Assembly: GCF_900162725.1 (NCBI RefSeq)
Contig: NZ_LT799418.1
Span: forward strand, 1,410,831 to 1,474,830
Source of the DNA: Parabacteroides sp. Marseille-P3160
GTDB taxonomy: Bacteria > Bacteroidota > Bacteroidia > Bacteroidales > Tannerellaceae
Reading direction: 5' to 3'
DNA: 64,000 nt
The position numbers and the translations under genes were made by a program. Below are positions 34,059-43,010 of this stretch, piece after piece. The stretch's first letter is position 1; the number at the start of each line of letters is the position of its first letter. The notes beneath the pieces were generated by a model that worked only from the letters and a program-made list of their open reading frames with translations, was not told where the DNA came from and did no database searches.

Positions 34059-36221
34059 ATGAAATTAATTATAATATCGAATAGGCTTCCCGTAAAAATT
34101 AAAGAGGAAGCAGGAGAATATAAAATTGTCAGGAGTGAGGGAGGCCTGGCAACCGGCTTAAGCTCGTTGGAATCTGCACAGGAGATTCATTGGGTCGGAT
34201 GGCCGGGCATGTATATCGATAGTCCCGAAGAGAAAAAGCAGATTGATAACCGGTTGGTAGACTTGGATTTTCATCCGGTTCACCTGACTCCTGAACAGAT
34301 AGAGAAGTACTATGAAGGCTATAGTAATAGTACGCTTTGGCCTTTATGCCATTATTTCTTCTCTTATATTGAATATAATAGCGATTATTGGATCGCATAT
34401 AAGAAAGTGAATCAGTTGTTTTGCCGGGCGGCGCTCCGGATTATCGAACCGGGGGATACCGTCTGGATCCAGGATTATCAACTGATGTTGCTTCCGGCAA
34501 TGCTGCGCGGAAAAACGACCGGAGTAAGCATCGGTTATTTTCATCATATCCCTTTCCCTTCCTATGAGCTGTTCCGTGGGCTGCCGGAGCGGGCGGAAAT
34601 CTTGCACGGACTGCTGGGAGCCGATCTCATCGGGTTCCATACTTATGATTATATGCGCCATTTTATCAGTACCGTCTACCGTGTGTTGAATGTGGATTGT
34701 AACTTGGATGAGATCCAGATGGAGGATCACATGGCCGAAGTGGATGCGTTCCCCATGGGAATTAACTATGATTTATATCGCGATGCGATCTTGGATCCGG
34801 TAGTCAGCAAAAAAGCAAAAGAGCTTAAAAGTAGCTTTGGAAGTCATAAGTTGATCTTGGCGGTCGACCGGCTGGATTACAGCAAGGGAATTCTGATCCG
34901 TTTGAGAAGTTTCCTCGGCTTTCTGGAGAAACATCCGGAGTATCATGGTAAAGTGTCTTTGGTAATGATTGTGGTGCCTTCTCGGGATACGGTCGATCTG
35001 TATGCCGATCTGAAGACAAAGATCGATGAGATGACCGGTCTTATCAACGGGCGTTATTCGACAATCAACTGGACGCCGGTGTATTATTTCTACCGTTCCT
35101 TTTCGTTTGAAGAGCTGACGGCGATGTATCATATTGCGGACATCGCATTGGTTACTCCGCTAAGGGACGGGATGAACCTGGTTGCTAAGGAATATCTGGC
35201 AGCGAAGAGAGATCAGCCGGGTGTTTTGATCTTAAGTGAAATGGCAGGAGCGGCGATCGAACTGTCCGATGCAATCATCGTGAATCCGACGGATACAAAC
35301 GAGATCGAAGAAGCGATCCAACAGGCTTTGGAGATGTCGGTCGATGAGCAGATGGTGTTGTTGAAAAAAATGCAGAATGTCATATCCAAGCATACGGTTA
35401 AGCAATGGGCCGGCGATTTTATCCAGGAACTGGAAGATATAAAGGCAAGGAATGAGAAGATGAGCCGGAAGATTGTCGAATCCGAAAGCCTGAAACAAAT
35501 CCGCAAACGTTATCAACAGGCGCATAAACGTTTACTCCTCTTTGACTACGACGGTACGTTGAGCCGTTTTTATAATGATCCGAGTCAAGCCAGGCCGACA
35601 AAGGAGTTGCTGGCCTTGTTGACCGATTTGTCGGCGGATCCCCATAATAAGGTAGTCATTAACAGCGGAAGGGATAAGGACACGTTAGAGAATTGGTTCG
35701 GCCATTTGCCTATCGGACTGGCGGCAGAGCACGGAACGTTCTACAAGGAAGAAGGAGTGTGGCATAGTCGCATCAATGAAATCGAATGGGATGACGAGAT
35801 CCTGCATATCCTTGAGCAGACCATCAGTCGGACTCCACGCTCGAAGATGGAAGTAAAGAAGACGGCTTTGGTCTGGCATTACCGAAATGTGGATATATGG
35901 TTAGCCGATTTACGTGTCAATCAGTTAATCCGGAAATTGATAAGCCCTTGTACCCGTCTGAATCTGCAGATAATGAGAGGAAATAAAGTGATTGAGATCA
36001 AGACTGCCGATTATAATAAAGGATATGAGGCGAAGCGTCTTTTGGCTCAGGATTCCTATGATTTTATCCTGGCGATCGGTGACGATACTACCGATGAAGA
36101 TATGTTTGCCGCACTTCCGAAAGATGCGATCACCGTAAAGATCGGTACGGTTTCAGAGCTTGCCAAATATGATTTGCCTGCCCAAAGCATGACCCTTCCT
36201 TTCCTTAGAGGGCTACTTTAA
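34059..36221 (+). CDS. Fused trehalose-6-phosphate synthase / trehalose-6-phosphate phosphatase
   Basis: A 720-residue cytoplasmic fusion (OtsA-OtsB type). Residues 1 to about 460 are a GT20 glucosyltransferase: ISNRLPV, EGGLATGL, HHIPFPSYE, DRLDYSKGI and RDGMNLVAKEYLA are hallmark segments, joining UDP-glucose and glucose-6-phosphate. From about residue 490 there is a HAD phosphatase with LLFDYDGTLS (nucleophile Asp) and GDDTTDEDMF. The two activities make trehalose in one polypeptide, a common arrangement in Bacteroidetes and in eukaryotic TPS proteins. It is transcribed alone and is divergent from the GH15 gene. Confidence 0.95.
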   Translation: MKLIIISNRLPVKIKEEAGEYKIVRSEGGLATGLSSLESAQEIHWVGWPGMYIDSPEEKKQIDNRLVDLDFHPVHLTPEQIEKYYEGYSNSTLWPLCHYFFSYIEYNSDYWIAYKKVNQLFCRAALRIIEPGDTVWIQDYQLMLLPAMLRGKTTGVSIGYFHHIPFPSYELFRGLPERAEILHGLLGADLIGFHTYDYMRHFISTVYRVLNVDCNLDEIQMEDHMAEVDAFPMGINYDLYRDAILDPVVSKKAKELKSSFGSHKLILAVDRLDYSKGILIRLRSFLGFLEKHPEYHGKVSLVMIVVPSRDTVDLYADLKTKIDEMTGLINGRYSTINWTPVYYFYRSFSFEELTAMYHIADIALVTPLRDGMNLVAKEYLAAKRDQPGVLILSEMAGAAIELSDAIIVNPTDTNEIEEAIQQALEMSVDEQMVLLKKMQNVISKHTVKQWAGDFIQELEDIKARNEKMSRKIVESESLKQIRKRYQQAHKRLLLFDYDGTLSRFYNDPSQARPTKELLALLTDLSADPHNKVVINSGRDKDTLENWFGHLPIGLAAEHGTFYKEEGVWHSRINEIEWDDEILHILEQTISRTPRSKMEVKKTALVWHYRNVDIWLADLRVNQLIRKLISPCTRLNLQIMRGNKVIEIKTADYNKGYEAKRLLAQDSYDFILAIGDDTTDEDMFAALPKDAITVKIGTVSELAKYDLPAQSMTLPFLRGLL

Positions 36222-36300
36222 AGAGAGCAACATTAGCAAGATTCGGGTCGTTTCTTTCATGAAATTCTTTTAGATTTGCACTGTCCACGAAATAAAAAGA

Positions 36301-37164
36301 ATGGAAATGAATGCACAGCAACAAACTAATTTCGAACGGATCCGGAAAGCGATAGAGTATATTTACACGCACTATCGGCAGCAGCCTGCGCTGGAAGATA
36401 TTGCCCGGCAGATGGGGATGAGTCCTTTTCATTTCCAGCGCATTTTTACCGAATGGGCCGGAGTCAGCCCCAAGAAGTTTCTTCAATATGTCAGTCTGGA
36501 AAATGCGAAGAAGATGTTGCGTGAAGGCAGATCAAGCCTTTTCGATGCAGCCATGGAGACCGGCTTGTCCGGAACCGGGCGTTTGCACGATCTCTTTATC
36601 CGGGTGGAAGGCATGACGCCGGGTGAGTATAAAAACGGCGGCGCCGGATTGAATGTCCGGTATTCTTTTCATCCAACCCCCTTAGGTAGGATTCTGACAG
36701 CGTCTACCGGCAAAGGGCTTTGTTTCATGGGATTTGCAGATGAGGAAGTAGCGGCGCTGAATGAGTTGAAGGCTCTTTTCCCGCAGGCAAAATGGGAAGA
36801 AGGTGCGGACGTTCATCAGCAACAAGCTTTGCATTTTTTTGAGCCTGACAGGGAATCTCAAGGTGAACTGAAATTATATCTTAAAGGTACTGATTTCCAA
36901 CTGAAAGTCTGGGAGGCTTTGCTGAAGATACCGGAAGGTTGCTTAGTCACTTATGGCGATATAGCCCGCGAAATAGGCCGTCCGCAAGCGAACCGGGCGG
37001 TAGGGACAGCCGTAGGCAGCAATCCTGTTTCACTCTGGATTCCTTGTCACCGGGTCATTCGTTCTACCGGTCTCATCGGAGGCTACCACTGGGGCTCCTT
37101 CCGCAAAATGGCTTTAATCGCGCGTGAAAGCAGTATAACCAATAATTCGTCCCTCGACGATTAG
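36301..37164 (+). CDS. AraC-type regulator fused to methylated-DNA-cysteine methyltransferase (Ada/Ogt-like)
   Basis: A 287-residue protein. Residues about 10-115 are an AraC helix-turn-helix pair (LEDIARQMGMSPFHFQRIF). Residues about 125-280 are an O6-alkylguanine-DNA methyltransferase, with LVTYGDIAREIGRP as the DNA-recognition helix and the acceptor Cys in IPCHRVIR. The zinc-binding N-terminal phosphotriester-repair domain of enterobacterial Ada is absent, so how it would sense damage is open; the Ogt Cys itself may do so. It is monocistronic and ends in a strong terminator. Confidence 0.9.
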   Translation: MEMNAQQQTNFERIRKAIEYIYTHYRQQPALEDIARQMGMSPFHFQRIFTEWAGVSPKKFLQYVSLENAKKMLREGRSSLFDAAMETGLSGTGRLHDLFIRVEGMTPGEYKNGGAGLNVRYSFHPTPLGRILTASTGKGLCFMGFADEEVAALNELKALFPQAKWEEGADVHQQQALHFFEPDRESQGELKLYLKGTDFQLKVWEALLKIPEGCLVTYGDIAREIGRPQANRAVGTAVGSNPVSLWIPCHRVIRSTGLIGGYHWGSFRKMALIARESSITNNSSLDD

Positions 37165-37170
37165 GCATAA

Positions 37171-37206
37171 AAAAAGCGATTATCATATTAGAGATAATCG
37201 CTTTTT
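37171..37206. terminator. Bidirectional terminator
   Basis: AAAAAGCGATTATC (37171-37184) and GATAATCGCTTTTT (37193-37206) form a perfect 14-pair stem with an eight-base loop and T runs in both directions. It separates the Ada/Ogt gene from the convergent small genes. Confidence 0.85.
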
Positions 37207-37226
37207 ATTAGACTGATTGTGATTCT

Positions 37227-37505
37227 TTACTTCAAAATTAATATTATTGTTGTCCCAATATGTGCAAATAAGCCATTGATAAAGGATAAGCCAACAAACA
37301 GATAAGAATAAACAGGACAACTGAAACCCACAACAGAGCAACTGATACCTAAAACGATAACAGCAAAATTAGCAACAAAGAACTCAGACCATTCTAATTG
37401 TAGATTGGATATTTCCTGAGCCCATTTCTTCCAATTCAACATATATTCTTCCAATATATGTGCTGCATAAGCGACCGTCAGTATCCAAAAAGGCAAATTG
37501 TCCAT
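37227..37505 (-). CDS. HXXEE-type small membrane protein, probably C-terminally shortened
   Basis: A 92-residue hydrophobic protein from ATG 37505. AAHILEEY contains the His-x-x-Glu-Glu motif of the HXXEE family, and three helices follow. Family members are usually longer (about 150-170 residues) with further helices. Here the frame stops soon after NGLFAHIGTTIILILK, so the gene is probably truncated. It starts 4 bases after the SnoaL-like gene upstream. Composition is AT-rich like its neighbours. Function unknown. Confidence 0.6.
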   Translation of the reverse strand: MDNLPFWILTVAYAAHILEEYMLNWKKWAQEISNLQLEWSEFFVANFAVIVLGISCSVVGFSCPVYSYLFVGLSFINGLFAHIGTTIILILK

Positions 37506-37509
37506 ATTG

Positions 37510-37902
37510 TTATTTTGACTGAACAAAGGACCAATGGGTATGTAAGATTTCCCACTTATTAGTTGAATTTAATCTGTAAACCTCTGTACAGTTCATCTTG
37601 AACGCCATACCACCCCTATGAGCCTCATAATTATATGTTAGGACAGCGGTATCCGAAGATAGTTGCACGGTGGGATTTATCATTTCATATTGGTCGATTT
37701 TAATCTTCCCCCTGATAATGTTATAATAATCTTCCAATGCCTTCTTCCCTTCAAGTTTTTGCTCGAAAGCAGGGTCAATATAGACAACTTCAGTAGAAGA
37801 TAAGTTTATAAATCCATCAGGATTTCCGTTGTTCCATAACTCTAAAGCATGCTTCTCTAAAGCTATAATCGAAGTCTTGATATTTTCATTGCTTTCGCTC
37901 AT
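37510..37902 (-). CDS. SnoaL/DUF4440-like (NTF2-fold) protein
   Basis: A 130-residue protein with the layout of an NTF2-like alpha+beta cone: an N-terminal helix (LEKHALELWNNGNPDGFINL), then VVYIDPAFEQKLEGKKALEDYY split over strand and helix, and ending KWEILHTHWSFV. The terminal His-x-His-Trp-Ser is typical of DUF4440 proteins. Such proteins are small-molecule binding or isomerase-like; none of the context defines a substrate. It is upstream of the HXXEE gene in a probable two-gene unit. Confidence 0.75.
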   Translation of the reverse strand: MSESNENIKTSIIALEKHALELWNNGNPDGFINLSSTEVVYIDPAFEQKLEGKKALEDYYNIIRGKIKIDQYEMINPTVQLSSDTAVLTYNYEAHRGGMAFKMNCTEVYRLNSTNKWEILHTHWSFVQSK

Positions 37903-37965
37903 AAAACTATGTATTTAGAATCACTAACAAATTTAGTAAATATTTGAAAAATAGAGGTTGTAATT

Positions 37966-38259
37966 TTACGAAACTATCTTTCTAAGTTTGATTAAGCTAA
38001 CGATTCGCCTTGAAGTGTCATCCGCCTTTCGATAGCATAAGGAGTATAACTCAGCTTGGAATACAGCAGAATACCCTTTGTGTTGGTGTTGAAACAAGAA
38101 ATATGTATCTCCGAAACATTGTATTTTGTCAAATGGATGCTTTGCTTTCGGAAACATGAAGAATAGTTCTCCAGCACATTGAGGCAGATTGCAGACTTCC
38201 TCGAAATTACTGATCTTTATAGGTCTGTATGATAGGCTTTTGATTATTTTTATTAACAT
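37966..38259 (-). pseudogene. GNAT acetyltransferase gene, deleted and frameshifted
   Basis: From ATG 38259 one frame encodes ISNFEEVCNLPQCAGELFF and PKAKHPFD, the start of a GNAT N-acetyltransferase. A second frame (38150 to 37992) encodes VSEIHISCFNTNTKGILLY and SKLSYTPYAIERR, the CoA-binding and C-terminal part of the same kind of protein, then stops. The final LIKLRKIVS is back in the first frame. The central acetyl-CoA region of about 60 residues is missing, and at least one single-base shift separates the pieces. The 132-residue open frame reported from 38364 is therefore not a real protein in this view. Confidence 0.6.
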
Positions 38260-38408
38260 AACTATATCCTTTAGCTGAATGCCATTTTCATAGATTGGAG
38301 TGTCGTAAATATCCGTAAAGTAATTTTTTCTGATATCGTCTTTGTAACAAAAGCCTATCCACACACCGCATATTGTTTTTGAATTCTATTCATCGTTATC
38401 TTTATAGT

Positions 38409-38448
38409 TTAAGTACCTATAAGTATTCATAAGTGCTTATAAGTTCCA
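38409..38448. repeat. Four 10-base direct repeats
   Basis: TTAAGTACCT, ATAAGTATTC, ATAAGTGCTT and ATAAGTTCCA follow each other without gaps, sharing (A/T)TAAGT at a 10-base spacing, about one helical turn. They lie upstream of the small minus-strand genes at 37.2-38.3 kb, where a regulator could bind one face of the DNA. The rest of the gap 38260-38607 holds only the dnaK terminator. Confidence 0.45.
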
Positions 38449-38541
38449 TTTCGTCTTCAAATAAGTTTCGATACAATTATGGTACAAATGATGATAAAAA
38501 ATAATCAAGAACAATAGCATTCAAGAACTTTATTAAAAATA

Positions 38542-38576
38542 AAATAGGATGTAAACCAAATGTTTACATCCTATTT
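38542..38576 (-). terminator. Terminator of dnaK
   Basis: AAATAGGATGTAAAC (38542-38556) and GTTTACATCCTATTT (38562-38576) form a perfect 15-pair stem with a five-base loop. On the minus strand it is followed by TTATTTTT, 32 bases after the dnaK stop. Confidence 0.85.
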
Positions 38577-38607
38577 CTAATATTTATCAATTATTTCTAA
38601 TCGCCTT

Positions 38608-40530
38608 TTACTTCACTTCCTCGAAGTCGACATCGGTGACGTCTCCTTTGTTGTCGGTGCCGGTATTGCTGTTGCTGCTGCTACCTGCTCCTGCGTTGGG
38701 GTTGGCTCCGGCTTGGGCTCCGCTTTGCGCCTGAGAATTGTAGATGTCCTGGCTGGCAGCTTGGAAGACGGTGTTCAATTCAGCTGTTGCTGCATCGATT
38801 GCATTCACATCCTGAATCTTGTGGGCGTCTTTCAATTTGTTCAAAGCGGCTTCAATCGAGGCCTTCTTGTCCGCAGGTAACTTGTCTCCCAAATCCTTCA
38901 ATTGCTTTTCCGTCTGGAAAATCAAACTATCGGCCTGGTTCAACTTGTCGATGCGTTCCTTTTCTTTTCTGTCGGCTTCGGCATTGGCGGCAGCTTCTTC
39001 CCTCATCCGCTTAACTTCATCATCACTCAAACCACTGGATGCTTCAATACGGATACTTTGCGTTTTGCCGGTTCCCTTGTCTTTCGCGGAAACATTCAGG
39101 ATACCATTGGCATCGATATCGAATGTCACTTCAATCTGTGGGACACCACGCGCTGCATTAGGTATGCCATCCAAGTGGAAACGGCCGATTGACTTATTGT
39201 CTTTGGCCAAAGGACGTTCGCCCTGCAAGATATGAATTTCAACGGAAGGCTGGTTGTCGACCGCGGTGGTAAACACTTCGGATTTCTTTGTCGGAATGGT
39301 TGTATTTGACTCGATTAATTTTGTCATCACGCCACCCATGGTTTCAATACCTAAGGACAAAGGCGTTACATCCAACAACAAGACATCTTTCACTTCACCG
39401 GTCAACACACCGCCTTGGATAGCGGCACCGACAGCAACCACCTCATCCGGGTTTACACCTTTGGATGGAGTTTTGCCGAAGAACTTTTCTACGATCGATT
39501 GAATGGCAGGAATACGGGTTGAACCACCTACCAAGATCACTTCATCTATGTCGGATGTTGTCAAACCGGCATCGGCGACCGCTTTTTTACACGGTTCGAG
39601 GCAAGCCTGAATCAAAGAATCGGTCAGTTGTTCGAATTTGGCGCGGGTTAATGTCTTTACCAAGTGTTTGGGAATTCCATTGACCGGCATGATATACGGC
39701 AAGTTAATTTCCGTACTCGTTGAACTTGACAATTCAATTTTTGCCTTTTCGGCAGCTTCTTTCAACCGTTGCAAAGCCATCGGGTCTTTACGTAAGTCGA
39801 GACCTTCTTCTTTCTGGAACTCTTCAGCCAACCAATCGATGATTTTATGGTCGAAGTCATCTCCTCCCAAGTGGGTATCCCCATTGGTCGATTTTACTTC
39901 AAATACACCGTCACCCAATTCAAGGATGGATATATCAAATGTACCTCCACCCAAGTCGAATACGGCAATTTTCATGTCTTTGGACGATTTGTCCAAACCA
40001 TAAGCCAATGCGGCAGCAGTCGGTTCGTTCACGATACGGCGCACTTGCAATCCGGCGATTTCCCCGGCTTCCTTTGTAGCTTGGCGTTGAGCGTCGCTGA
40101 AGTAAGCGGGGACCGTGATGACCGCTTCCGTTACTTCCTGCCCCAAATAATCTTCCGCCGTCTTTTTCATCTTCTGAAGTATCATTGCGGATATTTCCTG
40201 CGGGGTGTATAGACGGCCGTCGATGTCAACCCGAGGCGTATTATTCTCACCCCGTACCACTTTGTAAGGCACACGGGCTATTTCTTTCGTTACCTGATCA
40301 TACGTTTCTCCCATAAAACGCTTGATGGAGAAAATCGTTCTCTGCGGGTTCGTGATGGCCTGACGTTTAGCCGGGTCTCCTACTTTCCGTTCTCCGCCTT
40401 CAACGAAAGCGACGATGGAAGGCGTAGTTCTTTTTCCTTCGCTGTTCGCGATGACTACCGGTTCGTTTCCTTCCAGAACGGCAACACAGGAGTTTGTTGT
40501 TCCTAAGTCTATTCCAATAATTTTTCCCAT
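38608..40530 (-). CDS. dnaK: Molecular chaperone DnaK (Hsp70)
   Basis: A 640-residue Hsp70. The N-terminal ATPase begins [34 protein letters not shown] and [11 protein letters not shown] are phosphate and adenosine signatures. The substrate-binding domain follows from about residue 385 ([14 protein letters not shown]), and the C-terminus has a Gly/Asn/Ser-rich linker ending [11 protein letters not shown]. Length is normal. It is not next to grpE or dnaJ and stands alone between a terminator and a 265-base upstream gap. No CIRCE element was seen. Confidence 0.98.
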   Translation of the reverse strand: MGKIIGIDLGTTNSCVAVLEGNEPVVIANSEGKRTTPSIVAFVEGGERKVGDPAKRQAITNPQRTIFSIKRFMGETYDQVTKEIARVPYKVVRGENNTPRVDIDGRLYTPQEISAMILQKMKKTAEDYLGQEVTEAVITVPAYFSDAQRQATKEAGEIAGLQVRRIVNEPTAAALAYGLDKSSKDMKIAVFDLGGGTFDISILELGDGVFEVKSTNGDTHLGGDDFDHKIIDWLAEEFQKEEGLDLRKDPMALQRLKEAAEKAKIELSSSTSTEINLPYIMPVNGIPKHLVKTLTRAKFEQLTDSLIQACLEPCKKAVADAGLTTSDIDEVILVGGSTRIPAIQSIVEKFFGKTPSKGVNPDEVVAVGAAIQGGVLTGEVKDVLLLDVTPLSLGIETMGGVMTKLIESNTTIPTKKSEVFTTAVDNQPSVEIHILQGERPLAKDNKSIGRFHLDGIPNAARGVPQIEVTFDIDANGILNVSAKDKGTGKTQSIRIEASSGLSDDEVKRMREEAAANAEADRKEKERIDKLNQADSLIFQTEKQLKDLGDKLPADKKASIEAALNKLKDAHKIQDVNAIDAATAELNTVFQAASQDIYNSQAQSGAQAGANPNAGAGSSSNSNTGTDNKGDVTDVDFEEVK

Positions 40531-40795
40531 AATTTTATACTTTATATTTGTTGTTATTTAATTCTGTTTTGATCCTTTATTCTGGATATGTCAAATTGTG
40601 TGCCAAAACAGGAAAAAAGTAGCATCTTTTTGGAATGGCAGGTCGGCTGACAAGAAGTCATAAATCCTACCTGTTTGATTTTTAATAGAAAACAAATGGG
40701 ATGGGCAAAAACTTTGTTCTCGTGTTTTTTGCGTCAGACTGTCAGCAAGAGTGGAGGCTATCCAGAATCGAGGGTGAAAATCCATAAGGTTGGGC

Positions 40796-41455
40796 TCAGG
40801 ATTCTTTTCGCACGGTTATATGGAAGCATCCTTGCTTGCGTTCATGCTTGATGTAGCAACGCTTGGCTTTTTGCAAGTCGCGAAGCGTCATAGCAAGCGC
40901 CATTTTTAGATCTTCTGCCGGGATATTCAGGGTATCTTTTTCGTCCACTTTAGGAAAGCGGTTCCATGAAATATCGAACGTCGTACCATAAAGGTGGGCG
41001 GAATTCAGAGACGAATTGAAGTTTCTTTTCCGTAGTTTCGAAATATCTTCGGTCGTGCGCGTAATGCTGGTTACCAGCAAGCGGTAGAGAGGTGCATTAT
41101 GATTCTTGAGTGTATCCTGGAAATTCGTACCTATATCTTTCAGTAATTTTTCGGCCTCCGGTACTAAAAAAGGAATGGAGTGGGTTAATTCTTCTACGTC
41201 ATAGTAATCATTCGAGCGGATTTCTTTCATCTTCCGGGAAGCGTGTTTGGCTTTTTCCCTCGATGCCACAGGTTCGATTCCCAAGGTTTTGGCAGAAGAG
41301 AGGTGCAAATCGTTGAGGTCGTTGAAATCCCGGTTATAGCTGCCGTTGAACCAAATGCGGATCAATTCTCCCCGCTTTTCTTTGCAAGACAAGACGATAC
41401 CGAGTGTCAGCAGGCTGAATAACAGCAAGAAAATATAATTTACTATTTTTTTCAT
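40796..41455 (-). CDS. DUF5715-type lipoprotein (M15 peptidase-like fold)
   Basis: A 219-residue lipoprotein (signal LLFSLLTLGIVLSC, Cys about residue 24). The segment SSLNSAHLYGTTFDISW places a His and an Asp in the spacing used by the zinc ligands of D-Ala-D-Ala carboxypeptidase/VanX-type M15 enzymes, as noted for DUF5715. A later HITVRKES may hold the third ligand. A peptidoglycan-related hydrolase is plausible, but this is inference. It lies upstream of dnaK in the same direction with a 265-base gap. Confidence 0.7.
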   Translation of the reverse strand: MKKIVNYIFLLLFSLLTLGIVLSCKEKRGELIRIWFNGSYNRDFNDLNDLHLSSAKTLGIEPVASREKAKHASRKMKEIRSNDYYDVEELTHSIPFLVPEAEKLLKDIGTNFQDTLKNHNAPLYRLLVTSITRTTEDISKLRKRNFNSSLNSAHLYGTTFDISWNRFPKVDEKDTLNIPAEDLKMALAMTLRDLQKAKRCYIKHERKQGCFHITVRKES

Positions 41456-41548
41456 CCTTGGTAAGTTGTTCAGCGTCCAAAGTTAGGGAATCTTGTTGAA
41501 ATAAAAGAGTTCGTTCACTGAATTTTCAGCAAGACAATTACAGGCAAA

Positions 41549-41580
41549 AAATATACGTATGAAAAATCATACGTATATTT
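41549..41580. terminator. Terminator of the PstS-like gene
   Basis: AAATATACGTATGA (41549-41562), loop AAAA, TCATACGTATATTT (41567-41580): a perfect 14-pair stem with T runs on the minus strand, 22 bases past the stop of the binding-protein gene. Confidence 0.8.
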
Positions 41581-41602
41581 CGACACTCATTTTAGATAGA
41601 AC

Positions 41603-42544
41603 TTATTTGGATTGCAGAGATGTCAGATTGTTGTTATGTTGTTTGTTGATCTGTTCTAATTCGGCGGACAGCGTCTTTTGGTCAGGATTCAGGAATCCGT
41701 ATTGGTGATTATATGTTTGCCCTTCGGACAATATCCATTTCAAGAAATTCTTTATTTCGGGATTATTGTTTTGGTATACGAAACCGATCGCTTCCACTGG
41801 AATCAGGTCGATCTCCTCCGATTCGATTAATGCAATGGTTTTGTCGATATTCGAAGCTTCCAAAGCCTCCCGTTGTTCTTTCTTCAGGTCCAGAGGGACA
41901 ATTGCCAAGTCTTTTTTCAACTGACGGGTATCCGTGTCGTAGATATAACTCAGGTTGTTGAACGTGATTCCTGAAGGATCCTTTTTTATGGCATGAAGAA
42001 GATAGATATCATCACCCGATATTTTTTTCCCCTTCAGACTTGCCGGAGTATATCCGAAATGCGAAGCGAAAGCGGAAGCAACCGATTCTTCGTTGTTTCC
42101 CGAATAGATGGTTGCATTCAAGTCGTTTTTGGAAGGGGCAGACGCATCTTCATCCAATATATCCTTTTCAAAGAAAAGTTCTTTCAGTCTTTTATTATTC
42201 AATTTCTTCTTGCTCAGTTTGTCGAGTGTCGGGTTTTGAGTGTTGGCCACCGGTAGCAATGCATACCGGCCAATGTAGGAAACGAATTGGCCCGGTTGCA
42301 ATTCATCTTCGGATACTTTGGAAATAACCAGATCAACATCTGCATTGGGAGCCGTCTGTTTGTCCGCGATTTTCAGTACCACCTGGGTGTTTTTTTTGCT
42401 GTATTCATTGATCCATTTTTCAATCAGGGGAGTCGTGAATTTGGGACTCTTTATATAGATGGTCTCCTCCTGAGGTTTTTGTGCGGCAAGTGTGCCGGCA
42501 AAAAGCAATAGAGCAACAAGCTGTACGAATTTCGATCTGTTCAT
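41603..42544 (-). CDS. Orphan PstS-like periplasmic binding protein
   Basis: A 313-residue exported protein (signal ending LLLFAGTLAAQ). The mature part has the two-lobe periplasmic binding protein pattern; KKLNNKRLKELFFEK and FLKWILSEGQTYNHQYGF resemble PstS/phosphate-binding-like proteins. No ABC permease or ATPase gene is near, and the TSGAS phosphate loop is not evident, so phosphate binding is uncertain. Similar orphan proteins occur in Bacteroidetes with TonB/ExbB genes, which are not seen here. Confidence 0.65.
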   Translation of the reverse strand: MNRSKFVQLVALLLFAGTLAAQKPQEETIYIKSPKFTTPLIEKWINEYSKKNTQVVLKIADKQTAPNADVDLVISKVSEDELQPGQFVSYIGRYALLPVANTQNPTLDKLSKKKLNNKRLKELFFEKDILDEDASAPSKNDLNATIYSGNNEESVASAFASHFGYTPASLKGKKISGDDIYLLHAIKKDPSGITFNNLSYIYDTDTRQLKKDLAIVPLDLKKEQREALEASNIDKTIALIESEEIDLIPVEAIGFVYQNNNPEIKNFLKWILSEGQTYNHQYGFLNPDQKTLSAELEQINKQHNNNLTSLQSK

Positions 42545-42675
42545 AAGTCTTATTAATTAATTAGTTTTTATCTTTCGGATTATGTTCGTTTTATCACATT
42601 CTATCTTTCTATGCTGCAAATGTATGCCTAGTCTCCCAACAGGGCAATACCCTCAATGTGGTATATTTAAGGTTA

Positions 42676-42819
42676 TGTCAAAATACAAGTTGGACTCGCT
42701 TATCCACTTAAAAAATTGATAACTATGAATGAACTCAACCATAACTGTGAACGAACGCAATCATAACTATGAATGTGCGTATTCATAGTTATGAATTTTG
42801 GCAGGATTTCCTTTTGACA
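42676..42819. mobile_element. Possible MITE-like element containing the 22-base array
   Basis: TGTCAAAA (42676-42683) and TTTTGACA (42812-42819) are inverted ends of a 144-base non-coding segment. The same end sequence bounds the 154-base element at 31585-31738, suggesting one family, although the interiors differ. With only eight bases of match this is tentative. Confidence 0.35.
42719..42799. repeat. 22-base tandem repeat array with inverted end
   Basis: Units begin at 42719, 42741 and 42763: ATAACTATGAATGAACTC(AACC), ATAACTGTGAACGAACGC(AATC) and ATAACTATGAATGTGCGT(ATTC). The fourth position (42781-42792) is ATTCATAGTTAT, a perfect inverted copy of ATAACTATGAAT in unit three, followed by GAATTTT. 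The array lies in the 466-base divergent gap between the PstS-like and Ntn hydrolase genes. Nothing else in the gap is supported. Confidence 0.65.
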
Positions 42820-43010
42820 CTGCTCCGAAGATGCATCTTAAATATATAATAATCTTGGCTTATAGCTTTAACCTTTTACAAACATAAGAACTTAGGATTA
42901 ATCCCTAAAATGGCAATTCAGTCGGAGAGAGTTTCCTTTTTAATTGTTTTATCTGTATATTGCATTCGTATTCTGTTTTTTATGTTTCATGCATTTAATA
43001 TACTTATCCT

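Noticed and set aside
40591..40785. 64-codon minus-strand frame upstream of dnaK
   Set aside because: No motif or start context; it probably lies in the dnaK control region.
40531..40795. CIRCE-type heat-shock operator before dnaK
   Set aside because: No TTAGCACTC/GAGTGCTAA inverted repeat was found.
42719..42799. CRISPR array
   Set aside because: The 22-base units are directly adjacent without variable spacers, number only three, and no cas genes are near.
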